A DNA stretch of 64,000 nucleotides from Ophioderma brevispina (lineage: Eukaryota; Echinodermata; Ophiuroidea; Amphilepidida; Ophiodermatidae), in the NCBI GenBank assembly GCA_023653785.1, contig JAMKCH010049269.1:17845-81844 (forward strand). Reading direction: 5' to 3'. Positions 21,886-33,177 of this stretch are shown in pieces. The position numbers and the translations under genes are program-made. A model generated the notes under the pieces. That model ran no database searches and was not told where the DNA came from. It saw only the letters and a list, made by a program, of their open reading frames with translations. Position 1 is the first letter of the stretch. Every line of letters starts with the position of its first letter.

Positions 21886-22329
21886 AATTCCAAATAATGC
21901 TAATCCCAATATCATTCCCGTTTGAAAAAAATCGAAAAATAAATACGTTGGTAGCTATCGAGTGAGATACCTCGGTAAGCCATCTCACTAAACGAGCAAG
22001 TTGAGTTTGGAATTATTATTCCGATTTCTTGTGTAAAGGCCGTCTTGTTCTGACTTGACTACTTTTCAAGTTGATATTGCTGAGTTTCATTTGTTTTCTT
22101 GCTTGATTTCATATTGTTGGAGATGTATTCAATACGGAATAAAGCGTTGTAACATCAACCACAAGGCGCGATTCTTTTCCGAATGAAATTGTGTCTCGAC
22201 AGATTTGCAGTCAACTGTTCTTGAAGATATGTTGGTTATGAGTTCAAGTCACGTATGTTTCTGGGTACGTTTTTGTATACCAGTCTTTCTGTGAGATACC
22301 TTGTAGGAAGAAGAGTACTAAAGACCATA
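21886..22329. other. Non-coding spacer
   Basis: AT-rich sequence with no recognisable gene, repeat terminus or RNA feature. Confidence 0.45.
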
Positions 22330-23908
22330 CACTGTAAAAAATTACAGTGCAATTTACAGTAAAATACTGTAAAAACTTACAGTATTTGACTGTAATTTGG
22401 AAATACAGCAAAATACTGTAAAGTTTATGTTCAATTTCCAGGCCTATAATGACTCAATTTAAAAGTGTAAGTTTATTCGAATTATAATGAGCATAATTAT
22501 AATGAGAATTATAATCAACATTATTATACACAATTATGAATTTTCAATTATACGATTAAGTACTAAAATTGACAGGAAAAAATATTTTACACTTTGATGT
22601 AATATATTTTACAACAAACTGTAAATTTTACATTATATGCACCGTAAAAATTTGTTGATAGTGTTATGATGTCTCGTAGACGTGAAAGGTCAGAAATACC
22701 TTTCAAACACAAATAAACGAGCCTTGTGCACAAGTGATCTGAATTTTATATAACAAAACAGATTTTAATGATTTGTAATTGGTTCAAGAATTTGGTATGT
22801 CCAAAGCACAATTATCTATACAATTCAAAATTACACTTAACAATTCTAATCTTACACAGAGTTCATTAATGTCTCCAACTAAAAGTAGTGTTGCAGTTCA
22901 GCGATGATATGTCCTCACAGCGAAGACTTCAAAAAATGACAGCATGCAAAGTCACGCTTATAAATCCTCAGGTAATATTCCATTGGAATCTTCTCAGTCC
23001 TGAAGAAAACTTTTGTCCAGCAGTTCAAGATGACAAGGTTAAATAATTCCCTCGACGACACTCTTCCACAGTATATCAGTCCAATATAATCACCACGATT
23101 TCTATCTGTCCACAATTTTCGGCACGTTCGGCTTCAAAGACGACAGTAGAATAATTACAGCACTCTGCTCACATGGAATTGAAAATATAATAAATCCTGG
23201 CACTGTGTGGAGCATAAATCTACCATTATTGTAGATAAACCAAGCTATAACCATACTGTATAGCTGATCACAACTGCTGACCTCAGTCCTTCAGTCACAG
23301 GTACTATTTATCTTCACACAGCTAGATTCCCCTTTCTAACAATAATCATTACATCACCATCATGCATAAACATAACCTTACACTAGCTGACCAATCGGAA
23401 TTCATCACCCGAATTACATCACTTCAAATATATAACTCTATGGGGGAATTCCCAGATCTTGCAATGTTTTTATCTTAAAGCATAAACAAGTTGACTCCGT
23501 TTCTAAGTTAAGCATTCTTGGGGAATTCCCATTTCCCTTATTGTGCAATCTATCTAACAGGTGCATCTTGCATAAGCAACTCTAGGGAATCCCCTTTTCT
23601 CTCTTTTATAGTAAACAAAGTACTTTTCCCGCGAGAAATCTTTTCTCAAATAAAATTGAGAAAATAATATTTTTAAAAGTTTAATCAGAAAAATGGAGGC
23701 TATATAACGATAGGCCTACAAAGTAAGGATGTTCGTCATTTTTTTTCTATTCTCCACACATTTACAATCTCTATAATAATTCACCAAATATATATATTTT
23801 TATATGTTTTGATTAATTTTTTTTTAGTATACTGTAATTTTTACGGTAATTTGTTGGCAGAATTGCTGCCAGGATTTTCCTGTAAGATTTACAGTATTTT
23901 TGACAGTG
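22330..23908. mobile_element. ACTGTAA-rich MITE split by LTR-like copy 2
   Basis: The left part (22330-22656) begins CACTGTAAAAAATTACAG and is rich in TACAGTAAAATACTGTA units. The right part (23809-23908) ends TTTACAGTATTTTTGACAGTG, whose complement restates the left terminus. The LTR-like copy at 22662-23708 lies between them. No coding capacity. Confidence 0.7.
22662..23708. mobile_element. LTR-like element, copy 2 (1.05 kb)
   Basis: Collinear with copy 1 throughout. It starts TGTTATGATGTCTCGTAG and ends GGAGGCTATATAAC. GATAG flanks both sides (22657-22661 and 23709-23713), a clean 5-bp target duplication. Nested in an ACTGTAA-rich MITE. Confidence 0.88.
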
Positions 23909-23913
23909 CAGGA

Positions 23914-24641
23914 AGGTTAAGGTTCAAGCTTCTCTGGTTGCATCACATGAAGAGGGGACATTATTACATCAGCACCTCTAGCATGAAAGCTATAAATTTA
24001 TATTTGGGTTGTATGGAGGTTGATGTTGGTAAAACGGACATTTCGTTTGCATTGCAGAAGAAATGGGACCAAGTTTGACAAAGGAGCAGACTCACTTGAG
24101 TATACTTGGTGCTCTCTTTACATGTATTAATTTTATATGACTCGTACTCCTTAAAACTTTACACCTTAGTTGGGTGTGTGTGATTATTCCATTGTATGTT
24201 GTATCGCTGTCGACCTGAGGCCTGGAACGTGACGTGTTGTTTAACTCTTTAGTAACTGTTTAGTAAAGTGTTTTGGGAAGTATTGAACAATGTTTCTAAT
24301 TAAAGTATTTGAAGTCCACTGTTTTTCCCCTCGCTATATTCAGGTGATTGATTTGGTTGTCTATACTTCTTTTAACATAGATAATAAAATATGAAGAGCT
24401 TGAAGTCCATGGGCTATCAAAATTGAGATTTTATATAAATTTATTATACTTGGCAACTAAACTTTCAGTGTTTTTTGACAATTATACCTCCTTCTTTGCT
24501 GAGATAATCAGATTTTAAAGTTTCTGCAATTTTAGACCTTTTTCCAAAAAAATGAATTACAAAGGGCATAAAATTTTGGAAATGTATTGTTGTTCTTTAT
24601 CAGGTGGTGCATTATCAAGCGTGCATTATTAAACAATAGAA
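23914..24641. other. Non-coding, nothing recognised
   Basis: No repeat terminus or convincing frame. An 89-codon open stretch at 23809-24078 crosses the MITE end and has no motif. Confidence 0.5.
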
Positions 24642-25414
24642 TTTAACACTTAAGTGACCAGGGGTTTTCACTCCCGTTGGTGCCCAAGGGGGGTCCATGG
24701 GACCCCCCTAAGGAAACCACTTTCCCGAGGGAATTTCTGCACGAAATTTATACCACATGTGAAGGGTCATAAGACAACCCCAAATCAGCAATAAAAATGA
24801 GATTTGTTATTTTGGGTGCAAATTAGGGGCAAAACATTGTTTTCAAAACACGCGAAAATTGGGCACAAAGACGGAAAATTCAAATGAGCCTTGCGCTTAC
24901 ATCAAACATTTTGAAAACTTATTTTATGTTGATATCTATTTTAGAAGACCCAAATTAATATATTTAACACAAAACCAGCAGTTTTAGGGAATCCTGTATT
25001 TTTTACGGGTGTTGCAAAATACACGTCATTTTCCCATAGAGTTTGTACAGTAACGGTTTGGCAAAGTACATGATGAAATTGTTTGTGTTCAGCACATAAA
25101 GGGTTTATTATTTTTAATGTTACTAATAATTCTTTATTAACATGTATGTGTGAACTTATATCAATAAAAAAAATTTGCTTTGGTTCTCGGTTTCTTATTC
25201 TTATTTTTAAAAATATTCTCAAATGACTTCCGTTAGTGCCCGGGGGGGTCCATGGGACCCCCACTAATTAACTCATTAACGGCTTGGCCGATTTTAATTA
25301 TTTTGGTATGAAAAGAAGCGCATTTAAAAGTCAGACAATTACACAAAAATTCGGCGCAAAAATCCCACGCGTAAAGCGGCCAGCGCGAAAACAAATTTTG
25401 GGGGTCCCTAGGAA
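24642..25414. repeat. MITE-like repeat, copy B (right-truncated)
   Basis: The left terminus is TTTAACACTTAAGTGACCA. From about 24866 it is collinear with copy A at 6706-7270. Each end region holds a block around GGTCCATGGGACCC, which is itself palindromic. The right end is lost after GGTCCCTAGGA. Confidence 0.75.
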
Positions 25415-25519
25415 TAATGCATGCTAGCACTGACTTCCCCCTCAAGTGAAAGTGCTTGAACAGTGCACTTGCAGGCCAGGGGGGTTCGAGGGGTTCGATC
25501 GAACCCCCTAAAATTTCAA

Positions 25520-26490
25520 CAGAAAACGACTAGTGTAGGATGGTATGTATATTTGCATTTTTTTTTTGCTAAGGATGTTTTTTTTGGTATCAGTGGATAG
25601 AGTTGACATCCAGGTATCAGAAAAGTATTGGTCGCATTTTTTTTTCTGAAAAGAGTTTGGCCGCCATCTTGGATTTCAAAATGGCCGCCATTTCCAAAGG
25701 ATTTTGATCTCTATCTTTGGTTCTGAGCAACATTGGAAGTCAAATTTGATGGCCAAACCTATGTTTTCAATACGTGGGAGTTCAGGAATATGATAATTTA
25801 CCTAATATAATCCAAGCTGTGCTTTGTAACACCCCTCGCCCATAATGGGGGAGGAGCAATCGTTATTACGCCGTTGCCCATACCTCAGTCCCGCTATGAG
25901 ATTTTCTATAATAGGGGTTGTATCATTTCGATGCTTTTTGGTGTCATTGGATATAATAAACATCCAGGTATCAGAAAATTATTGGTCGCATTTTTTTCTG
26001 AAAAGTATTTGGCGCCATCTTGGATTTCAAAATGGCCACCATTTCCAAATGATTTTGCCCTATAATTTTTGTTCTGAGCAACATTGGAAGTCAAATTTGG
26101 TGGCCAAACCTATGTTTTTAATAAGTGGGAGTTCAAAAATATGATAATTAACATAGTCTAACCAAGCTGTCCTTTTCAACAACCCTCGCCCATGGTGGTG
26201 GTGGTGTTGGGGGGGGTGATCGTTGTTAGGTCGCTTCCTCCACCCCATTCCCCCTTTGAGATATTCTATAATAATGGTCATGATTTGGTATGTGGTAGAA
26301 AAATACCTATGCACCAAAAAAACCGAGAAGTATACCAACATCCCACATGTCTCTATGATGTCATAAGTGTCCCCTGAGAAAATATGGGAAACATTCCGCT
26401 AATGCTAAAATGCTAGAAACGTGCGATTTTCGCCGGGTTTTTGGCTAAAATGTTAATAAAACAATTATGTTTACCCAAATAATAAGTTCG
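25520..26490 (+). repeat. Left arm of the 6.6-kb inverted-repeat element
   Basis: Two tandem units start near 25590 and 25938. The arm continues through an ATACCAACAT.CCAC.TGT block near 26333 and an ATGCTAGAAAC block near 26410. Both blocks recur inverted in the right arm. The unit carries the repeated motif ATGGCCGCCATTT. Confidence 0.75.
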
Positions 26491-26859
26491 AATTCTTTAA
26501 ACGGGTAACATGTGACATCAACTGCCCGAGAGTATGCGTGCGCACCTGCAGGGCTTGTGCTTTTAAAACTCGCTCTCAATCAGTAGGATAAGGCTATTGG
26601 ATACTGTAGCTGTATGGGCATATTCTTCATACCTCTAACATGTCAGTAGACCAGGTGCTAACCTGTGTTTGTAAACATTGACGTCACATCATCTATATCC
26701 TCGTGATAAAAAACAATGTTTGAAGGTTCGCACAAACCTCTAATTTTGAAAAGTTCATGCAACCACTGTTAAAGGAGATGGAGTCTTAATGTTCTTCTTT
26801 AAGGATAAAAGTCATCTTAAATGGCTTCCATAATATTTGTTCACAATGTAGGATGTGAA

Positions 26860-27275
26860 TGCCATACAAAATCCCTTACCAACTTGCTACTTCTGCCTCA
26901 GGTGCAACAGGTTCTGCAGTCAGGATATGCAAAAGTGTGTCATGCTTCTTGCTCCAGTCTAGTATACAAGGCCTAAGGATCTGGTATTGTTGGATAAAGA
27001 ACATTGTCTTGAGCCCAAAGAAGTGCTGTATATGGGTTGCAACATATCGGCACTTTGATTTTGCAAAAAGTTTCTGGAATTTCTTCCATCTGGGTGTAGC
27101 AGGATCTCCAGCAGATATTTTTGTGCTGATAAGCTAATAACAGAATACTTCTACACCTTGAATTTACTTGTATTGATGGTGTTTCATTTATATTTCCCAG
27201 CTCGGCAAGAGCTGAAACGATGCGAGCTGGAGCTTTCATCATACCTTTAAGAGCACCCTTCTTGCCAACACCACT
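26860..27275 (-). pseudogene. Unassigned coding-like fragment
   Basis: A minus-strand frame of about 89 codons contains APARIVSALAELGNINETPS and QHKNICWRSCYTQMEEIPET. Composition is protein-like and unlike the AT-rich flanks. It ends at a stop and may continue after it. No family could be recognised. It lies inside the 6.6-kb inverted-repeat element, upstream of a LINE insertion, so it may be part of that element's lost gene or captured host sequence. Confidence 0.35.
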
Positions 27276-27284
27276 AATTTTACC

Positions 27285-28370
27285 TTCTTCTTCTTTCGTG
27301 TGAGACAGCAGCTAAATATGTTGAAGCTGGCGGAGCCACCTAACTGTTGACTAGTTGGGGCCCAAGAAGTCCATATTCCACTGGTGAACGAAAGGCGAGG
27401 TACCCACTGAGTACGGCATCTGCAGCCCGCGACGGAGAGCCACACTGGCAGGCCAGAGACTGCCGCAGCCCAATTGGCCCACACCGCTGCCGAAACGACC
27501 GACCCCTGCGCGAATCCAGCCCAAGGTGACCCCCCCACGTGGAAGACCGCCACCAGGCGGGAGCCCGCCATAGGCCCGACAGCGAACCGGTCCGGCCCGG
27601 AGCATCCAGCAAGGCAGTGCTCGATGTCTGCAAAATGTCGAATGGGGAGCCGGAGAGTTCAACAGCGCGTCAACAGAAAGGTCGACGAGCAGCAGGCACC
27701 TGTTGTCTAACAGAGCCCTATGCACCACCCTATGCACTGACAGAAACCCAGATGGAGTGGGACGAAGGCAGCCAGCAATGGTTCCCATGGTCTCGCCGAG
27801 CACCCTGTCCAGCCTAGTGCACCATGCTGGGGCGGCATATTCAGTAGCGCTGTAAACCAGAGCCAGGGCTGCAGTGCGCAGGGCGGTTGGGATAGCACCC
27901 CACGATGATCCAGCAAGGTTGAGGTTAGCCCTGGAAGATACCTTCGCACATATTGACCCGAGGTGCCGCCGATAAGTAAGCTGCCGACCAAGCCTCACTC
28001 CCAGACAAGCCGGTGCAGGACCGCATGGCAGAGGCGCTCCACCGAGGTTGATCGGAAGCCGGCGATGAGAACCATCCCCCTCCCCTGCCAAGTTAGAAGG
28101 CAGCAGCGGTGGTCCAGCTAGCCCCACTTAGCCCAAGCCTCCAGGTTCGAGATATGCCTTAAGCAGGGCCATACCTGCAGCAACTGCACCCTCTACCCCA
28201 GCCCAGCCTCCGTCCAAGTGAAGAAGGACAAGACCGTCGGCGCAGCCATACCGTCCAGACGCCGCTTGAGGCAAATCGCCGACACACAAGTTGAACAGCA
28301 TGGGAGCCAGCACTGATCCCTGTTGTAATCCGTTCCTCAGACGAGGCAGCCGGCTGCCAGACAGGTGGGC
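27285..28370 (-). pseudogene. LINE family J, copy 2 (catalytic Asp lost)
   Basis: The minus strand, GC-richer than its surroundings, reads LRNGLQQGSVLAPMLFN, then YGCADGLVLLHLDGGWAGVE, then LGVRLGRQLTYRRHLGSICA and RTAALALVYSATEYAAPAW. The catalytic YADD has become CADG (28233-28244), so the second aspartate is gone. The 3' end near 27285 shares the GAAGAAG-type tail with copy 1. A 258-codon open frame (27351-28127) spans the thumb and beyond, but the part after about 27500 matches the conserved C-terminus in other frames, so the element is decayed. Confidence 0.8.
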
Positions 28371-28455
28371 AGGATTTTACCGTGGCTGGAGCACTGTCCG
28401 TCAGGTTGTGGGGCTCACAGATGATTTTAGGGAGAGCTTCGAGGGGCACCTGTGA
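28365..28455 (+). pseudogene. LINE family J, copy 2: short inverted 5' segment
   Basis: Plus strand reads AGFYRGWSTVRQVVGLTDDF, then RESFEGHL. This is the RT segment that lies N-terminal to the minus-strand part next to it, and it matches 19553-19630 in copy 1. Orientation is opposite to 27285-28370, as expected for a 5' inversion. Confidence 0.75.
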
Positions 28456-28760
28456 TGTCTGTCCAAATTATCGCATGGAAGTCAGGCAATGCTGAAGCCA
28501 TCTCTTCAAAAAGAAACCTGTTACAGTTGTCGTATGTAGGAGCTTTTTGGTTGGTTGCATTATCATCTAGTACTGGCTCCTTTAACTCCAGAGCACGGGT
28601 AAGTTAACCTTTGCTGTGCAAGGCAATATTTAGAAAGAATTTTGTATTGTGCCACCACCTTATGTGAATTTGACAGCTTCAACGGAAGTTTGTGGTGGCA
28701 GAATACCGAATTCATTCCCAATATTTTATTATTTGGCTTCATTAGAATGAATGAATGATC
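28456..28760 (-). pseudogene. Unassigned coding-like fragment
   Basis: Minus-strand translation gives NSVFCHHKLPLKLSNSHKVV and, in another frame, RALELKEPVLDDNATNQKAP followed by TYDNCNRFLFEEMASALPDF. It is protein-like but not assignable. It may be the same lost gene as 26860-27275. Confidence 0.3.
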
Positions 28761-30566
28761 CACCAGGGGCTCCGGGCAGAACATTGATGCTGCTAAGGCT
28801 GCACTTGATGATGCTTACAGTGTGGTACTTGGGGAGCATGTTGAGTCCGGGGCTGGGGCGCTTGGCGCCCTGCGTCTTGAAGGCGGGCATGCTGCTGCCT
28901 GGGAGGCCTTGAGGGAGCTGACTGATAAGAGGCCACCCCACCTATGAGAATCAGGGGTGAAGCAACTGGGGAGCACCTTGACACGTGGTTTCAGCACTTT
29001 AGTTCTCTATTTTGGCAAGCCAGTTCAGAATGATACTAACCTTGATCGGCCTTTCTTCAATCCCAAGAGAGCAGACACCTTCCCATCCAGAAAAATGCGA
29101 ACCTTTCACTATAGAGCAGCTTCGACCGGGGAGGCTGGCAACGCATCTCGGGCGGCATTCCGGCAGTGTCTGGGGGTTCACTGTTCCCTGATCTGCTGTT
29201 AGATTGTTGTAACGACGCTGCGTGGGAGACAGGCCGGCTGCATTTTCGGCATCATTCATCATTCCTTACCAAAGAAAAGGCGACCTCCAACAACCCGGGG
29301 CTACAGAGGAATAACAACTGTCACCACTGGCCTCTAAGATATACAACTCCATACTGCTCAACAGAATCACGCTTCACATAGATCCCATCTCAGACGAACA
29401 AGAATGGTTTTCGGCAAAGGCAGATCAACCACTACCTCAGATACTGCCTCAGACGATCATAGAAGAGTGAGAATTCCAAGAGAAAAGCTTTCAATTGTGT
29501 TTGTAGATTTTCCAAGGCTTTGACAGTGTAAACAGGGGAGGTAATGCTGAATATTCCTCGCCCAACTACGGTGTCCCAGATGAGACGTCAAGGCAATTGC
29601 CATCGTAGGATAACCCATATAGCTTTGGCAGACCCAAAAGGATGGGCCACGACGGAGTGCCTAAAACTACGAATCCTCCAAGGAGATACTGCGGCACCAT
29701 ATCTCTTTGTAGTCGTGGTTGATTACATCCTCAGACAGAAGTCTGGACATCATGAACGACAAAGGACTCACCACTGAACCCAGGCGTTCTAGACGTCACC
29801 AGTATCTCACAGACCTTGACTACCCAGAGATCAGCCTAACAGCTGATATGATATGTGTGCACAAGATCTACAACATCACTTGAGATCTGAGGACCAAAGT
29901 CGGGCATACATCTTTAAAGCCAAGAAGGACTGATAATGAATGTCAAGAGGAAGATGATCATCAACCTCTGCCCAAAAACAGATGTAGTCAAAACTCATAG
30001 AGGTAAGGACTTCAGGTATCTGAGGGTTCCTATGTGCGACAGCAAGAAAGACTTCCTGTCACGCAAGGACAAGCTTGGAATGTCGGCAATAAAACCTACA
30101 CCACTTATGGCAATCTGGTATCTCCAATTCAACCAAGCTGTAATTCTTTAGAGCCTGTGTAACGAGTATCCGGTTATATGGATATGAGACCTGGACCATG
30201 AAGAAAGAGCTACATGATAGACTGGATGGCACCTACACCAAGCTTCTTATGCGAGTACAAAACATATCCTGGCGTGAGCACAAGACCAAAGCACAGATAT
30301 ATGGAGATATCCCTCCAATTTCATCTTCTGTTGCCCAACGCCGTGCACGATTTGCCGGTCACTGTCATCGTGCGATTGATCAAGTAGTCTCAGATGTCAC
30401 ATGTTGGAAGTTACCATGCCAAAACAGGGGTCGTCACCCCTTTAACTACATTGATATGATTGCTCGAGACATCCAGCAGGATCCATCTCACATCCCCAAC
30501 TTAATGACAAACAGGGACATTTGGCGCTACGTGGTGAACAGCATCTCGGCTGCGGCCGTTAGATAG
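28760..30566 (+). pseudogene. RTE-like LINE remnant
   Basis: Plus-strand fragments in family order: AAKAALDDAYSVVLGEHVES near 28790; SLPKKGDLQQPG near 29265; KIYNSILLNRITLHIDPIS near 29335-29395; FDSVNRGG near 29518; LRILQGDTAAPYLFVVVVDY near 29668. A clean 122-codon C-terminus follows (30198-30566, RLDGTYTKLLMRVQNISWRE, VAQRRARFAGHCHRA, NRDIWRYVV). The YADD block cannot be found and frames change repeatedly. The C-terminal segment resembles RTE-type endonuclease-reverse transcriptases. It is dead, and lies inside the 6.6-kb inverted-repeat element. Confidence 0.75.
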
Positions 30567-30569
30567 ATA

Positions 30570-31174
30570 GAATGAAATTCATAGCCTGGAGACCAAGGTG
30601 CAGGAGCTATATAGTACTAGAAGATGCAGTCAACCAGACAGTTTCTCCATATATAAACTGTATGAAGTTTCTTGTTATAGGTAGCACGGCGGTAGTATAA
30701 GCACTAATATATGCCAGTCAGTTTAAGACGTGCAAGAAGACTAAGGATGGCCTTACTGTGTACCTGGTTGACAAACTAATCAAGCTAAGCAAGGAACCAG
30801 TAGTCACTGGTAAATACGGCATGTTGAGATGTCCAAATAAACTCCATGGAATAGCAAGCTACCACAGTTGTGAGCACACATGAGGCCGACACATTGATGA
30901 TGACTTATGCCCTAGAAAGAGTTGAAAAAGATCTCAGTAACAAAGTTGACACTGACTGGTCTGCTTCTCCCAGATGGAAGAAATTTTAATAGTTTATCAA
31001 CCTCTATGAGGGCAATAAAAGCACCACGTTTTAAAATATGGTAAGGGCATCTTCTTGGCAATACGTGTTTGTTATGGACATTGTATGGCATTCACATCCT
31101 TGAAGTAAAAGTAAGGACCCATCTCCTTTCCCTGGGTGGCATGAAAATATTGTTTTTTATGATGAGGATATAGA
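30570..31174. other. Interior of the 6.6-kb element, weak coding-like signal
   Basis: Plus strand near 30718-30880 reads QFKTCKKTKDGLTVYLVDKL, then KEPVVTGKYGMLRCPNKLHG, without a usable start and with nearby stops. No family recognised; it could be a captured host exon or transposon coding remnant. Confidence 0.25.
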
Positions 31175-32115
31175 ATTCTAACTCATTGTTTAGGAAAACA
31201 TATTGGTTCTCATAAACATTTTAGCTGTAAACCTGGCAAAAATCACCACATGTTTCTAGCATTTTGGCTATAACCAAATGCTTCCCATGTGCTGCATTTT
31301 TAGAGCACACTTATGACGTCATGGAGACGTCACAAGTGGAATGTTGGTATTTGACATTTATGGATAGACCAAAAGCAATTGGTATAAAATACCAAACAGC
31401 AAATCATACAACCCTTATTAAAAAAGCTCAAAGGGGGACTTGGTAGCGGCAGTTTAAAATGATTGCCCTTGCCCCCACCATGGGTGATGGGTATTCCAAA
31501 GCACAGATTGGTCAGATTAGGATAATTATCATATTTTGAACTCCCAGTTATTGAAAACATAGTGTTGCTCAGAACCAAAGTTATAGAAATGGCGGCCATT
31601 TTGAAATCTAAGATGGCGGCCAAACGCTTTTCAGAAAAAAATGCGACCAATACTTTTCTGATACCTGGATGTCTATTCAATCCAATGACACCAAAAAAGC
31701 ATCCAAATCATACGTCCCTTATTATAGAAAATCTCAAAGGGGGACTGGGGTAGAGGCAGCGGCTTAACAACGATCGCCCCCCCCCCCCACCAAGGGTGAG
31801 GGGTATTGCAAAGCACAGCTTTGTTATACTAGGTTAATTATCATATTTTTTAACTCTCAGGTAGTGAAAACATAGGTTTGGCCACCAAATTTGACTTCCA
31901 ATGTTGCTCTGAACCAAAGTTTTAGGGGAAAACCTTTGGAAATGGCGGCCATTTTAAATCCAAGATGGCGGCCAAACGCTTTTCAGAAAAAAATGCGACC
32001 AATACTTTTCTGATACCTGGATGTCCACTCTATCCAATGACACCAAAAAAGCATCCTTAGCAAACAAAATTGCACAAGTTTGAAATCGTACATAACATCC
32101 TGCACTAGACTGTCA
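31175..32115 (-). repeat. Right arm of the 6.6-kb inverted-repeat element
   Basis: Inverse complement of the left arm, again with two tandem units (near 31690 and 32046 reading leftward). It carries AAGATGGCGGCCAAACGC and ATACCTGGATGTC blocks. A run of C interrupts it at about 31777-31790. Confidence 0.75.
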
Positions 32116-33177
32116 AGATACCAAAAAAGAACGAAAAACAAAGAAACAATGTTGTTGTTTATTTATAACTTGAAATTGTCTACTGTACCGACTTCTTTTG
32201 AGAGAAGAAGTGACTGCCGGGGTAACTGTAATTTGTTGGTATTTTGAATGGAGAGGTAGGCCCGGTGTGCATATTAATTATTTTTTTCTTGCATATCTTT
32301 TCTTACAAGAAGTACCATATGCAATTGATATCATATGGGCTATTCTACAAATTTCGGTGCCATTAGCATTTTTACCATTCTTTGAGATAGGAAATTTTAC
32401 TACAAGTATATATTTCGCTTTGTTAATTTGATGCAACTCGACGAGTTCTACTCAGAACCCCATACTTTGCTATACTTTTGACGACATTATCAGTTTGAGA
32501 TTTACCCGCAAAGGTCCGAAAAACGCAAAAATCACGTTTCCACGGCTATAGGGTGTACTTTTAGACTAATATATTACTTTATAAAAAATTAGTTATTCTT
32601 TTTTGTTTGACTATTTGAAGAAATATATATACTAAACTTAAGTATCAAAACACATTTTCATATGTATAACAACCTTAATATGTTATTTTAACATCAACAC
32701 ACTTTCCACGAAAATGAGGTAATCTACGTTATCCGCGCAGTACAGACCATTTCTTAAACTCAAAGTAATAATTATTCAATTAATTATGAGCATTCATGTA
32801 GCAATCCTATCATAGTATTGATATTTGTTCACCTGGAACGCCAGAATACTTCATTTGTGTTTTAGAAAATATTGAAGTTGGTTTTTGAACCGACCGTTTT
32901 AACGTGGTGAACAACGTTGTCCGTGTTTCTTCGAAAGTATATATTCCATCCTCTTCGCCACATAGTATGTCATAGGTCTACTGCCCCTGCCACTAATAGT
33001 ATTGGAATATTTCGATTTCTTCTACAAACCTAGTGTTATATATACTTCCAAAATAAGAGAAATCGTGATCAGCGTTAACGTTATCCAGTAGATTCAATAG
33101 CCGTATTTTGACAAATTGTTTCCAGGTCAGGTCAGCAAAATTGGGAAGATTTACTTATTTTTCGTGTTTTATTTACC
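32116..33177. other. Non-coding, nothing recognised
   Basis: AT-rich sequence. The longest open stretch (32198-32431) is hydrophobic, has no family motif, and is most likely chance. Confidence 0.5.

Larger units (their letters stand above)
25520..32115. mobile_element. 6.6-kb element with long inverted arms
   Basis: About 970 bp at the left (25520-26490) are similar to the inverse complement of about 31175-32115. Each arm holds two head-to-tail units about 355 bp apart, recognised by CATCCAGGTATCAGAAAA and AAATGGC.GCCATTTCCAAA. The interior contains unassigned coding-like sequence on the minus strand and two LINE insertions of opposite orientation. Outer termini and target duplications could not be defined. 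It resembles a foldback-type DNA transposon and shares short blocks with the element at 34.1-39.7 kb. Confidence 0.65.

Noticed and set aside
32198..32431. Hydrophobic 77-codon frame as a small membrane protein
   Set aside because: AT-rich surroundings, no homologous motif and no conserved neighbours; chance is the simpler explanation.
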